Positions 28,131 to 36,372 of a DNA stretch of 64,000 bases are shown here, in pieces. Every line of letters begins with the position of its first letter. Position 1 is the first letter of the stretch. Origin of the DNA: Spirosoma sp. 48-14 (lineage in GTDB: Bacteria; Bacteroidota; Bacteroidia; Cytophagales; Spirosomataceae); assembly GCF_001898575.1 (NCBI RefSeq), contig NZ_MKUD01000002.1:173232-237231 (forward strand), in the 5' to 3' direction. The position numbers and the translations under genes are program-made. A model generated the notes under the pieces. The model saw only the letters and a program-made list of their open reading frames with translations, was not told the DNA's origin and made no database searches.

Positions 28131-28163
28131 CAAAAGTACGACACGATTGCTGTATAGGCAAAA
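28131..28163 (-). promoter_or_regulatory. promoter of the Alternative Complex III-oxidase operon
   Basis: On the minus strand TACTTTTG (28131-28138) matches the -7 consensus TAnnTTTG and TTTTG (28159-28163) matches the -33 box, with exactly 20 nt between. The leader before the actA ATG would be about 55 nt. No other equally good promoter is seen in the gaps of the operon. Confidence 0.75.
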
Positions 28164-28271
28164 GTTGGTGTTTAGTTATTTGAGCACTCTTTTTTATTTA
28201 TATTCTTTCTAATTAAGAACCTTTTATCAACTCCTACGCCCGTTTAACAAATTCTTACTTGGTTGGGAGAA

Positions 28272-28322
28272 AATAAAAAATACCATCCCGTGCGAGTTCA
28301 ATTGAAGTCGGACAAGATGGTA
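28272..28322 (-). terminator. likely terminator after tRNA-Cys
   Basis: Read on the minus strand, a 7-bp stem (28316-28322 with 28281-28287, TACCATC/GATGGTA) encloses a 28-nt loop and is followed by a T-run with one A (28272-28280). The loop is long, so the assignment is moderate. Confidence 0.45.
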
Positions 28323-28352
28323 AAGTTGACAATGTACTTATTGATTATGAAG

Positions 28353-28423
28353 AGGTTCCGAGCGGATTCGAACCGCTGTACGAGGTTTTGCAGACCACTG
28401 CCTAGCCACTCGGCCACGGAACC
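28353..28423 (-). tRNA. tRNA-Cys (GCA)
   Basis: On the minus strand the 71-nt sequence folds as a cloverleaf: 7-bp acceptor stem GGTTCCG/CGGAACC, anticodon loop CTGCAAA with anticodon GCA, and T-arm GCGGT-TCGAATC-CGCTC-type sequence with the TTCGAAT loop. The discriminator base is T (U73), the identity element of tRNA-Cys. The 3' CCA is not encoded. Confidence 0.97.
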
Positions 28424-28462
28424 TTATTTCCCTTTACATGAAGAGTCATGCTTTCGGGACTG

Positions 28463-28470
28463 CAAACATA
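28463..28470 (-). promoter_or_regulatory. -7 element of the tRNA-Cys promoter
   Basis: TATGTTTG on the minus strand fits TAnnTTTG and lies 40 nt upstream of the tRNA 5' end. No clear -33 box. Confidence 0.5.
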
Positions 28471-28502
28471 CGATTTTATCTCGTTTTGTGAAAATTGACC
28501 CT

Positions 28503-28543
28503 AAAAAAAATACTCCTGCCCATGACAGGCAGGAGTATTTTTT
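28503..28543 (-). terminator. intrinsic terminator of rpsA
   Basis: A perfect 10-bp stem (TACTCCTGCC 28511-28520 with 28528-28537) with 7-nt loop, flanked by A8 on one side and a T-run on the other. On the minus strand it ends with U8, just after the rpsA stop codon; the A/T symmetry would allow it to work both ways. Confidence 0.9.
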
Positions 28544-28562
28544 AAACCAAAATTAATCCGTA

Positions 28563-30347
28563 TTAGTTACGGCCTTCCATTTGTTCTTTCAGCGCAGCCA
28601 GTGCATCAAGGTCGCCCAGGGTAGCACCACGCTCAGGAGCTGATGTTGAACCGGTTTTCGAAGCAGAAGCTTTTGGTGCTTTTGGCTCTTTCACAGGCTC
28701 GTTCTTCTCCTGCCATGCTTTCGTGTGCGACAGCATGATACGCTTCTCTTCTTTCGAGAATTCGGTTACTTTGAAATCGAGCGTTTCGCCTACTTCGGCA
28801 AACGTTCCATCTTCTTTCGCCAGATTTTTCAGCGACGAGAACCCTTCGATACCGTATGGCAGCTCAAGAGTGGCCATCTTATCGTTTTTGCTCAGGATGG
28901 TACAACGGTGAATCGTACCTACTGCAAATACGGTTTCGAACGTATCCCATGGGTTCTCTTCAAGTTGCTTGTGACCCAGGGCCAGACGACGATTGTCGAC
29001 GTCCAGTTCCAGAACCACTACTTCGAGTTCGTCACCAACCTTGATGAAGTCCGAAGGATGCTTGATCTTCTTCGTCCACGACAGGTCGGATACGTGTACC
29101 AGACCATCGATGCCTTCTTCCAGTTCAAGGAACAAACCGAAATTAGTTAGGTTACGGACCACGCCTTTGTGCTTTGTACCAACCGCGTATTTCGTACGCA
29201 GTTCAGGGCGAGTCCATGGATCTTCGGTCAGTTGCTTAATGCCTAACGACATTTTCCGATCGGCACGGTCGAGCGTCAGCACAACAGCCTCTACTTCGTC
29301 ACCCACTTTCAGGAACTCCTGTGGGTTACGCAGGTGCTGCGACCATGACATTTCCGAAACGTGGATCAGACCTTCTACACCTGGCATGATTTCGAGGAAT
29401 GCACCGTAATCGGCTACATTCACGATTTTGCCTTTCACTTTCGAGCCAACCTGAATATCTTCGGCCAGAGCATCCCATGGATGAGCCTGAAGCTGCTTCA
29501 TGCCCAACGAGATACGCTTTTTGTCTTCGTCGAAGTCCAGAACCACCACGTTGACTTTCTGGTCGAGGTGCAGTACTTCTGATGGGTGGCTGATGCGGCC
29601 CCACGAAATATCCGTGATGTGCAGCAGACCATCGACGCCACCAAGATCGATGAACACACCGAAGTTGGTCATGTTCTTGATAACGCCTTCGAGTACCTGA
29701 CCTTTTTCGAGGTTGTTCAGGATTTGAGCACGTTGTGCTTCGAGGTCTTTCTCGATCAGGACTTTGTGCGAAACGACTACGTTATCGTTTGCATAGTTGA
29801 TCTTGACGACTTTAACCTCCATTTTCTTGCCAACGAAGATGTCGAAGTCACGAATCGGCTTCACGTCGATTTGCGAACCTGGCAAGAACGCTTCTACACT
29901 ATAAATATCGACAATCAGACCACCTTTGGTCCGGCGTTTTACGAAACCATCGATTACGAGGTCTTCGTCGAGCGCACGCTGAATTTTCTGCCATGCGGTA
30001 ATCACTTTCGCTTTCTTGCGCGAGAGTACCAGCTGGCCATTCGGGTCTTCCTGATTTTCTACGTAAACTTCAATTTCATCACCCATCTTCAGGTCGGGCA
30101 TATCCCGGAATTCTGAAGCAGGCACCAAGCCATCCGACTTAAATCCAATGTTGAGTAATACTTCCCGGTCCGTTATCCCAACGACGGTTCCCATTACTAC
30201 TTCTTTTTCTTTAACTTCCGACAGGGTATTGTCGTACAGTTCCATCATCCGGTTGCGCTCGGCATCCGAATAGCCACTCCCAAACCCTTTGTTGTCTGCG
30301 CGGTCCCAATCAAATGCCGGCAGTTCGCGTTGCTGCGTTTTGCTCAT
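28563..30347 (-). CDS. rpsA: 30S ribosomal protein S1
   Basis: A 594-aa RNA-binding protein of the small subunit that helps load mRNA. Six S1 domains can be counted, starting near residues 50, 130, 215, 300, 385 and 475; domains 3 to 5 have the classic form such as NFGVFIDLGGVDGLLHITD. The C-terminal 50 residues are Lys/Ala/Ser-rich. S1 is important in Bacteroidota because many of their mRNAs lack a strong Shine-Dalgarno sequence. It has its own promoter and terminator. Confidence 0.97.
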   Translation of the reverse strand: MSKTQQRELPAFDWDRADNKGFGSGYSDAERNRMMELYDNTLSEVKEKEVVMGTVVGITDREVLLNIGFKSDGLVPASEFRDMPDLKMGDEIEVYVENQEDPNGQLVLSRKKAKVITAWQKIQRALDEDLVIDGFVKRRTKGGLIVDIYSVEAFLPGSQIDVKPIRDFDIFVGKKMEVKVVKINYANDNVVVSHKVLIEKDLEAQRAQILNNLEKGQVLEGVIKNMTNFGVFIDLGGVDGLLHITDISWGRISHPSEVLHLDQKVNVVVLDFDEDKKRISLGMKQLQAHPWDALAEDIQVGSKVKGKIVNVADYGAFLEIMPGVEGLIHVSEMSWSQHLRNPQEFLKVGDEVEAVVLTLDRADRKMSLGIKQLTEDPWTRPELRTKYAVGTKHKGVVRNLTNFGLFLELEEGIDGLVHVSDLSWTKKIKHPSDFIKVGDELEVVVLELDVDNRRLALGHKQLEENPWDTFETVFAVGTIHRCTILSKNDKMATLELPYGIEGFSSLKNLAKEDGTFAEVGETLDFKVTEFSKEEKRIMLSHTKAWQEKNEPVKEPKAPKASASKTGSTSAPERGATLGDLDALAALKEQMEGRN

Positions 30348-30442
30348 AAAAAATGTTTTCCTGACCCACTCAGTACATCAGCCCGTAGGTCAATGGCGAG
30401 CTGACTTTTGGTTATAAGTTGATTACCTGTAAAAAAGGCCTG

Positions 30443-30450
30443 CAAAGATA
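30443..30450 (-). promoter_or_regulatory. -7 element of the rpsA promoter
   Basis: TATCTTTG on the minus strand matches TAnnTTTG; it lies about 95 nt upstream of the rpsA ATG. No clear -33 box is found, so the leader of about 90 nt is an estimate. Confidence 0.6.
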
Positions 30451-30503
30451 GCAATTGCTTTCAGAAAAAAGTTTCGGAAGGCGCAAAACTCTTTGAAAAA
30501 GAG

Positions 30504-30586
30504 GAGAAAAGCAGAACGGGACGAACAGAATGCGGGAAATGCGGTAGGCAAATCCTTTATTCTGTTCGTCCCGTTCTGCTTTTCTC
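30504..30586. repeat. 28-bp perfect inverted repeat upstream of rpsA
   Basis: Arms 30504-30531 and 30559-30586 are perfect reverse complements, containing GCAGAACGGGACGAACAGAA. The spacer is 27 nt. The element sits between the HNH gene stop (30594) and the rpsA promoter, so it could end HNH transcription. It has no T-run. No 7-nt period is visible. Confidence 0.9.
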
Positions 30587-30593
30587 TCCTCGG

Positions 30594-31109
30594 TTACTGG
30601 AATGCCTTCTCTTTTTTCGCCAGGAAAGGCATCCAACTTTGTTCGATAGAGCCAGAAAATTCGCGTAAAAAAACCAGAAACGTAGGTTTGAACGGTTTCT
30701 GGCGCAGTTTCATGTTAGCTTCATCAGGCGTGTAGTCACCTTTCCTCGAGTTACAGCGTTTACAAGCGGTAGCGAGGTTGTCCCAACTCGTTTTTCCTCC
30801 CCTCGACTTAGGCATTACATGATCCAGCGTCAGATCTTCAGTGGTACCGCAATACTGACAATGATTGCCATCTCGCTTGAAGATATTTTGCCGGGTGAGC
30901 ATGACGCCTTTGTAAGGCAGATTGACGTATCGGTGAAGCCGGATAACGGACGGCATTGGGAACTCAGCGGAGACAGTTCGCAGGGTGAACTGCTCAGATT
31001 CGGCAACGAGTTCAGCTTTGTCTAAATAAACCAGCAAAAATGCCTTGGGAACGGAGCAAATGCTGAGAGCACTGTAATCTTGATTTAAGACTAATACTTT
31101 CCTACCCAT
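30594..31109 (-). CDS. HNH endonuclease family protein
   Basis: A 171-aa protein with a complete HNH domain near residues 75-135: CQYC and CKRC zinc pairs, DH in LDHVMPKSRGG, and N in WDNLATACKRCNSRKGD. The N-terminal MGRKVLVLNQDYSALS is the standard start of a small HNH family widespread in Bacteroidota and Cyanobacteria. The DNA target and role are unknown; it stands alone, without a restriction or mobile-element partner. Confidence 0.88.
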   Translation of the reverse strand: MGRKVLVLNQDYSALSICSVPKAFLLVYLDKAELVAESEQFTLRTVSAEFPMPSVIRLHRYVNLPYKGVMLTRQNIFKRDGNHCQYCGTTEDLTLDHVMPKSRGGKTSWDNLATACKRCNSRKGDYTPDEANMKLRQKPFKPTFLVFLREFSGSIEQSWMPFLAKKEKAFQ

Positions 31110-31205
31110 ATCGCGTTTAGATGCCTCTGTACGGTAGCAAGTTACAGAGTTATCTACATAACGACAAGAGTTTAGAAAAATTTAGTTAACAATAGGTTAT
31201 CATCA

Positions 31206-31260
31206 GTCACCAGCCCAAAACGATGGATAGAAAGGTCACAATTGCCTGACGGCTGGTGAC
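31206..31260. repeat. 10-bp inverted repeat downstream of smpB
   Basis: GTCACCAGCC (31206-31215) and its reverse complement (31251-31260) enclose 35 nt, next to the smpB stop. It could be a weak terminator of smpB; there is no T-run. Confidence 0.5.
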
Positions 31261-31273
31261 CATTGACTATTGA

Positions 31274-31735
31274 TTAGTATCGCTCCCGCTGCAAATCCCG
31301 TGTTACATCGCGTTCTTTGATACTTTCGCGTTTATCGAAAAGTTTTTTACCCTTCGCTAAAGCTATTTCAATCTTGGCAAACCCTCGTTCGCTAGTAAAC
31401 AACCGGACCGGAACGATAGTCAGCCCCTGATCTTTCAGTTTTTCGGTAAGCCGTTTTATTTCTCGCTTTGTCAGCAATAGTTTACGGTCACGGAGGGGTT
31501 CGTGATTGTAGTGTGTACCTTCTGTGTAGACCGAAATACTCATTTGTCGAATAAACAACTCGTCGTTATGAATCAGGCAGTAGGCGTCCTGCAAATTGAC
31601 CTTGCCCTGTCGAATGGATTTTATCTCGGTACCTGTCAGGACAATACCCGCTGTATACGTTTCCAGAAACGTATACTCGAACGAAGCCCGACGGTTTCGG
31701 ATATCAACCTGTTTAACAATTGAAGCAGATGCCAT
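31274..31735 (-). CDS. smpB: SsrA-binding protein SmpB
   Basis: Binds tmRNA and brings it to stalled ribosomes for trans-translation. The 153-aa length is normal. Conserved segments are present: NRRASFEYTFLETYTAGIVL, TGTEIKSIRQGKVNLQD and the C-terminal KLFDKRESIKERDVTRDL, whose basic tail enters the ribosomal mRNA channel. I use the ATG at 31735 since conservation starts there; the open frame extends 20 codons upstream. No ssrA gene is seen in the window. Confidence 0.95.
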   Translation of the reverse strand: MASASIVKQVDIRNRRASFEYTFLETYTAGIVLTGTEIKSIRQGKVNLQDAYCLIHNDELFIRQMSISVYTEGTHYNHEPLRDRKLLLTKREIKRLTEKLKDQGLTIVPVRLFTSERGFAKIEIALAKGKKLFDKRESIKERDVTRDLQRERY

Positions 31736-31740
31736 TATTG

Positions 31741-31761
31741 ATATAGGATGTAGGATATATG
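31741..31761. repeat. short 7-nt repeat upstream of smpB
   Basis: Three imperfect 7-nt units (ATATAGG, ATGTAGG, ATATATG) directly upstream of the smpB start codon. Possibly part of the same intergenic repeat type as elsewhere, but short. Confidence 0.5.
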
Positions 31762-31898
31762 AAGCATTAGCCTTCTGGTGAGTGAACTGCCTCAAAAATG
31801 ACTTTAGTTTACCAGATCATTACTTAACCGGGTAAGACCAACAACGTTGAAATTCCTCGAGAGGTTTATACCATACAGAAAATTTCAGACTTATATGC

Positions 31899-31943
31899 AA
31901 AAAAACCCGACTTACTGAGGCACATGTCCAGTAAGCCGGGTTT
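31899..31943 (-). terminator. intrinsic terminator of the OmpH gene
   Basis: On the minus strand a 15-bp stem (31929-31943 with 31903-31917) with one G-U pair and an 11-nt loop is followed by seven T (31899-31905, the last ones in the stem). It lies 22 nt past the OmpH stop codon. Confidence 0.85.
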
Positions 31944-31965
31944 AAAGGAACAAAAGCGTTACATC

Positions 31966-32562
31966 TTACTTCTTTGTCTGTCTTGCCTGGTATTCTTTGT
32001 TCAGACCATCCAGAATGGCTTTGGTCTGATCAGCCTCAGGATTAGCAAACAGGATACCGCCCCCTTTTGTATAGCCAAGAACAAATTCGTATTTGTTCTG
32101 AGCATTTATTTTTTTGAGGTAGTTGTAAATTTCGTCGTAAAGCTCTTTGTTTTTGGTCTGCTCTTCAAGCGCCAGATTTTGCGCAGCGCGATCGCGGTAG
32201 GCCAGAATATCCTGCTGTTCTTTCTGCAAAGAGGCTTCTGTTGCCCGGCCTTGCTCCTGCGTCATGGTAGCAGCTCGTTGCTGGAAGAAAGCAACTTTGT
32301 TTTGCAGGTTCCGACCCTTAGAGGCTATGTCATTTTCCAATTGAAAGCGCTTACTTTCCAGCACTTTCTGAGTGTCTTTAAAGAAATCGTATTTATTCAA
32401 TAGTGAATCAACATTGACATATACGATGGCTTTGCCTTTGGCTTCAGCAGGAGTAGAAATAGCCGGGGTGCTTTCGGACTGGGGGCCTTTAAAATGCAGG
32501 TAGTACAATACAGCTACGGCAATCGTCAAAACGACGTTTAGAATTAACGAGGCATTCTTCAC
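31966..32562 (-). CDS. OmpH/Skp-family periplasmic chaperone
   Basis: A 198-aa Skp-like protein expected to escort unfolded outer-membrane proteins through the periplasm. The first 22 residues form a signal peptide or anchor (LILNVVLTIAVAVLYYLHF). The domain starts with VYVNVDSLLNKYDFFKD, the typical VDxxxLLxxY opening, then a long coiled-coil rich in Gln, Lys and Glu (residues about 65-150). It has its own -7 promoter element and terminator. Confidence 0.88.
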   Translation of the reverse strand: MKNASLILNVVLTIAVAVLYYLHFKGPQSESTPAISTPAEAKGKAIVYVNVDSLLNKYDFFKDTQKVLESKRFQLENDIASKGRNLQNKVAFFQQRAATMTQEQGRATEASLQKEQQDILAYRDRAAQNLALEEQTKNKELYDEIYNYLKKINAQNKYEFVLGYTKGGGILFANPEADQTKAILDGLNKEYQARQTKK

Positions 32563-32596
32563 AGGAAATAATTCAGTTAGTTATCAGTTTATCCTA

Positions 32597-32604
32597 CAAA
32601 GGTA
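32597..32604 (-). promoter_or_regulatory. -7 element of the OmpH promoter
   Basis: TACCTTTG on the minus strand fits TAnnTTTG, 35 nt upstream of the OmpH ATG. No clear -33 box. Confidence 0.55.
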
Positions 32605-32622
32605 GAGGGATTTACGATTTTA

Positions 32623-32982
32623 CTAGCTACGAGCCGTGATTTGATTTTGGGTAACCTGACGAACGAAATAACCTGACAGGCCAGCCAGCCCGCCAACCAA
32701 TCCACCAACAATAGCCGTTACTAGTCCGGGAAGAATAGGGCTATTTGTTTTGAAGAGTAATTCTCCCATACGCCCGGTAAATATGCCATCGGTACGTAAA
32801 TGAAGCATAACGGCATACGCCAGCCATACGAATGCTACGCCATAAAACCCTGCAAAAAACGCCTGACCTGCGCTTGGGCTACGCCACAAACAAACCAGAA
32901 AGGCAACGACAGCCAAACTCCACCAGGGTAATATAAGCTGAGCCAGCAAACTCAAAATCGCAATAAGAATAATTTGAATCAT
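32623..32982 (-). CDS. small membrane protein, function unknown
   Basis: A 119-aa protein with hydrophobic segments near residues 3-35, 42-62 and 82-108, the last one Gly-rich (IVGGLVGGLAGLSGYF), suggesting tightly packed helices. No known family is recognised. It follows the penicillin-acylase gene by 61 nt on the same strand and may share its transcript. Confidence 0.72.
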   Translation of the reverse strand: MIQIILIAILSLLAQLILPWWSLAVVAFLVCLWRSPSAGQAFFAGFYGVAFVWLAYAVMLHLRTDGIFTGRMGELLFKTNSPILPGLVTAIVGGLVGGLAGLSGYFVRQVTQNQITARS

Positions 32983-33043
32983 GGTAGTAAGGCGGCCAGG
33001 AAGCCGCTTTTTATGTGCTTAAATCGGCGGCTTTCCAGACGCC

Positions 33044-35482
33044 TTACTTCAAAACAAGTTTCTGCTTAATCCGAGGTGTTTTATCCTGAGCGGTTTGCAG
33101 ATAGAGCAGTTCGTTCAGTTGGCCGGTTCGCCAGGTTTCCAGCAGATCCTGATAATGCGGACTACCGGGGTTACCCGACTGCCCACCTGGGAAAACACCA
33201 TAGGCTTTCGGCTGGGCGCCAAGCGCAACAACCATTCGCCAGGAAGGTCCTGCTCGCTCGCTGGTTGCATTGACAATACCACTACCACCGCCAATCTGTA
33301 CATTCAGCGCACTGAACGCATCGACACCGGGTAACAAATGTCGAATTGATGTGCTTTTATGCGGCCCCCAAGCCCAAGAAGATCCGAAGACTCCATGCTT
33401 TTTAGCCAGTGTATCACAGGCCGCCTGAAAACTTTGCGTCAACACATCGGTCATGCGTTCGTGAGCGGGTGTTTTTACATTGTCGAACCAGCGCGCTTCG
33501 GGGTCGCGCTGCATCATGGTCAATGTACGATCAAAAGTAGGGTTACGCATAGGCAACGAATCGCCCATGTCGAATTCATCAGCCCAGATCGCTTCCAGTA
33601 ATCGCTGGGTCCATTCCGAAAAGACTGTTGCTCCCGTTTCAGACACATCGTTATTCATTTTCCAGGCTTTCAACGAAACCAACGCTTTTTTCTGATCGGC
33701 ATTTAATCGGCTGACATCAATGTTCGGTAGCATGACCGGCAAAGCGTCGGCGGCTCGCAGATTAAAATTGTCGTTTTGCAGCATCCGAAGGCTATCAACT
33801 GTAGCATGCTGCATAGCCGTCAGCCGTTGGTTGATGCGCCTTCCACGTTCAGCAGGAGCGAATTGCCAGTTGAGGTAATAGGGATACGTCCGGTCGGTAG
33901 AAAATTGGTTAGCCGAACTCACAAACCCTCTGGGCGGATTCTTCACCAATGGGTTCTGATCGGCTGGAATAAAACCTTGCCAGTCATCAGCCGGGTCGGT
34001 GCCATCCAGCAGAAACTTACCCTGGTCCATCCATTTCATCGGAAAACGCCCATTAGGGGATATGGCAATGTCGTTTTGATTACTGGCAAAGATAAAGTTC
34101 TGGGCTGGTGCAACATAAAGAGCGAGTGCCTTACGATAATCATCAAAATTTTTAGCCCGATTCAATCCATAAAAGCAGGCAAGGTCATTCGATGATTCAT
34201 GCGCGATCCAGCGAGCAGCGTAACCAATTGGAATATTTTTTCGAAATGCCTTCGCACCGGGCAGATAAACAACCGGCCCATGATGGGTGTAGAATACCGT
34301 ATCGACCACATCAGGCTTTCCTTTTACTTTAATGACTTCGATACGGGCGCGGGTAGGCTTCCATTTGTTATCATGCCAATATTCCCGGTGGGTAGCGTCC
34401 TTAAATTTTACCGTATAAAAATCCAGAACGTCAGCCCCTACATTTGTTACGCCCCAGGCCACATCCTTATTGAAGCCAATAATTACATTGGGAGCGCCCG
34501 GCAGAGTAGCTCCATATACATTAACTGTCGGTGAAACCAACTGCATCTGATACCAGATTGATGGCAAGCTCAGGGTAAGGTGTGGGTCATTAGCAAGGAT
34601 AGGATGACCAGTAGCCGATTTTGACGAACCCACTGCCCAGTTATTCGACCCGATTTCAGGGTTAGGCCGTCGGAAACCAGCAGTAAACCAGGTAATCATG
34701 TCGTTAACAGTGGTATCATTCGGAGGAGACGGGCGGGATGATACCGGTTTGAAATTCCAGGGAGTACCGGCAGGGATGATAGGGTCTTCAAGGGTTGGAT
34801 AATCCGGGAACAGATCAGCGGTAATAACGGAGCCATATTTCCGTAATATATTGGTCATCAGCAAATCATCGGCTCCACTAGCGAGGGTGCTAGTCATCTG
34901 CTTCAAAAGCAGCGCACATTTGAGCGGTGTCCAGGATTCGGGAGCGTACCCGAGAAGCTTATACTCAATAGGGTATTTCGCAGGCGACAACTGATCGATC
35001 CAGGCATTAACGCCAGCCGTGTAGGCATCGAGAGCAACCTTCGAAGCCGGGTCGGCCTGCATCCCTTTCAGCGTCTGCTCGGCTCCATAGCCCATGCCCA
35101 TATGCCGGTTGTAGCGATCCAGTTCAAGCGCCCGATCGCCAACTAATTCGGATACCCGTCCAGCGGCTGCATGCGTCTGAAACTCCATTTGCCAAAGGCG
35201 ATCCCGGGCGGTTAAATAGCCCTGAGCGAAAAATAAGTCATGATCATTTTGGGCAAACACGTGTGGAACCCCTTTATCATCGATCAGAACGGTTACGGGA
35301 GCTTGGGTTCCCTGTATGGCTATCTCTTCATCGGAAACGCTTGTGGATTCTGCATTTTGCCAAAACCCTACAAATGGGCTCAATAGTGGGCCAAAAGCCG
35401 GAATACCTCCCCAGGGTCTGTTTAACCCCCAGATCAGTAGCACAGTCAATAGAGAAATAACAATAGCTTTTGTATAGCGCAT
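33044..35482 (-). CDS. penicillin acylase family (Ntn-hydrolase) protein
   Basis: An 812-aa precursor of an N-terminal-nucleophile amidase, which would be cut into two chains after export. The N-terminal helix (IVISLLTVLLIWGLN) is a signal or anchor. The spacer and the new beta-chain start are recognised at GSNNWAVGSSKSATGHPIL near residue 250, where Ser is the catalytic nucleophile. Natural substrates of this family include acyl-homoserine lactones and other N-acyl amides as well as beta-lactams; which applies here is not known. I use the ATG at 35482. Confidence 0.9.
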   Translation of the reverse strand: MRYTKAIVISLLTVLLIWGLNRPWGGIPAFGPLLSPFVGFWQNAESTSVSDEEIAIQGTQAPVTVLIDDKGVPHVFAQNDHDLFFAQGYLTARDRLWQMEFQTHAAAGRVSELVGDRALELDRYNRHMGMGYGAEQTLKGMQADPASKVALDAYTAGVNAWIDQLSPAKYPIEYKLLGYAPESWTPLKCALLLKQMTSTLASGADDLLMTNILRKYGSVITADLFPDYPTLEDPIIPAGTPWNFKPVSSRPSPPNDTTVNDMITWFTAGFRRPNPEIGSNNWAVGSSKSATGHPILANDPHLTLSLPSIWYQMQLVSPTVNVYGATLPGAPNVIIGFNKDVAWGVTNVGADVLDFYTVKFKDATHREYWHDNKWKPTRARIEVIKVKGKPDVVDTVFYTHHGPVVYLPGAKAFRKNIPIGYAARWIAHESSNDLACFYGLNRAKNFDDYRKALALYVAPAQNFIFASNQNDIAISPNGRFPMKWMDQGKFLLDGTDPADDWQGFIPADQNPLVKNPPRGFVSSANQFSTDRTYPYYLNWQFAPAERGRRINQRLTAMQHATVDSLRMLQNDNFNLRAADALPVMLPNIDVSRLNADQKKALVSLKAWKMNNDVSETGATVFSEWTQRLLEAIWADEFDMGDSLPMRNPTFDRTLTMMQRDPEARWFDNVKTPAHERMTDVLTQSFQAACDTLAKKHGVFGSSWAWGPHKSTSIRHLLPGVDAFSALNVQIGGGSGIVNATSERAGPSWRMVVALGAQPKAYGVFPGGQSGNPGSPHYQDLLETWRTGQLNELLYLQTAQDKTPRIKQKLVLK

Positions 35483-35577
35483 AGGTAAGTTAAGGAGCGT
35501 GGGCTTGTTTTTCTGCAAGTTTACTATTGCACTCAACAAATAAAAAGTATTCTTTTCTTTACCAGATTAAAAGGTTT

Positions 35578-35585
35578 ATATTTGT
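35578..35585 (+). promoter_or_regulatory. -7 promoter element before the broken sigma gene
   Basis: TATATTTG matches TAnnTTTG, about 65 nt upstream of the ATG at 35651. The promoter seems intact although the gene is not. Confidence 0.5.
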
Positions 35586-35650
35586 ACACTACAAGGCCTC
35601 GAACACCCATTTTAACGACCATTGTTTCCACTCATCTGGTGACAAAACGT

Positions 35651-36191
35651 ATGGATCAGACCGATACAGCAGTAAGGCACCGTTTACAGAAAGAAGGCAA
35701 AACGGCGTTCGAAACTCTGTTTCGGAGTTATCATCACCATACAAATAGTGTTGCACGAGCGTATGAAAAAGACCGCTCCCAGGCCAACTACACACGTCCG
35801 CAAATTTGTTTACACGTAATGGGCACTCATGTCCATAACAGGTTTTATATAATCCGTTAACAACTATTTAGCAACAGCCATGTACCAGGTAGCAGACACC
35901 ATCAGCAACGACAACCGGGAGCTTTTAGCCACCGAAGAACCGCTTGCCCTGAGTGAGTATAGCTCAGTAGTTCGTGACGGATTACGCCAACTTTCCGTTC
36001 AACGTCGATTAGTATTTACCTTACGTTCAGAACAAGGCCTTTCCAATGAGGAGGTGGCCGAGAAGCTACAGATTCCGGTTAGTTTGGTAAAGACGCAATA
36101 TTATAATGCCTGCCGGTTTCTGCGCGACTACCTGCGCCAGCACGCGGGTGTAAAAGCCATGCTGGTCGTTATGACTACCTTCTGTAACTAA
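35651..36191 (+). pseudogene. ECF sigma-70 factor broken by frameshift and stop
   Basis: Two reading frames together cover one ECF sigma factor. The first (35651-35860) holds region 2.1-2.2: GKTAFETLFRSYHHHTNSVA then KDRSQANYTRPQICLHV. The second frame (35880-36191) holds region 4: LRQLSVQRRLVFTLRSEQGL and SNEEVAEKLQIPVSLVKTQY. Removing one A near 35818 would join the frames as LHV-WALMSITGF; one further in-frame TAA (35850-35852, likely once CAA) precedes SVNNYLATAMYQVAD, which is region 2.3-2.4. Both lesions lie between the domains. A sequencing error could explain one but not easily both. Confidence 0.72.
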
Positions 36192-36202
36192 TTTGCGGTT
36201 CT

Positions 36203-36245
36203 GCCTTGGTGACCAACCGATACGTCAATCGTTGGTCACCAAGGC
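36203..36245. terminator. 15-bp palindrome after the sigma pseudogene
   Basis: A perfect 15-bp stem (GCCTTGGTGACCAAC 36203-36217 with 36231-36245) and 13-nt loop. A T7 run follows 17 nt later (36263-36269), too far for a classical terminator, so the role is uncertain. Confidence 0.55.
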
Positions 36246-36372
36246 TATACTGTCTTACTACCTTTTTTTCCTTGTTGCTTTACTACTGAGCGCCTGCTGA
36301 TTGTGGGCGCTTTACTTATTTGACCACTGGTTAACTGAACAAACCGGTTTTATAGAGGTTCTAAAAGCGATT

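Noticed and set aside
28725-30116. Plus-strand open frames of 141-176 codons across rpsA
   Set aside because: They are shadows of the S1 repeats; the sequences are not protein-like.
36203-36245. Classical intrinsic terminator
   Set aside because: The T-run is 17 nt from the stem, so it is listed only as a palindrome with uncertain role.
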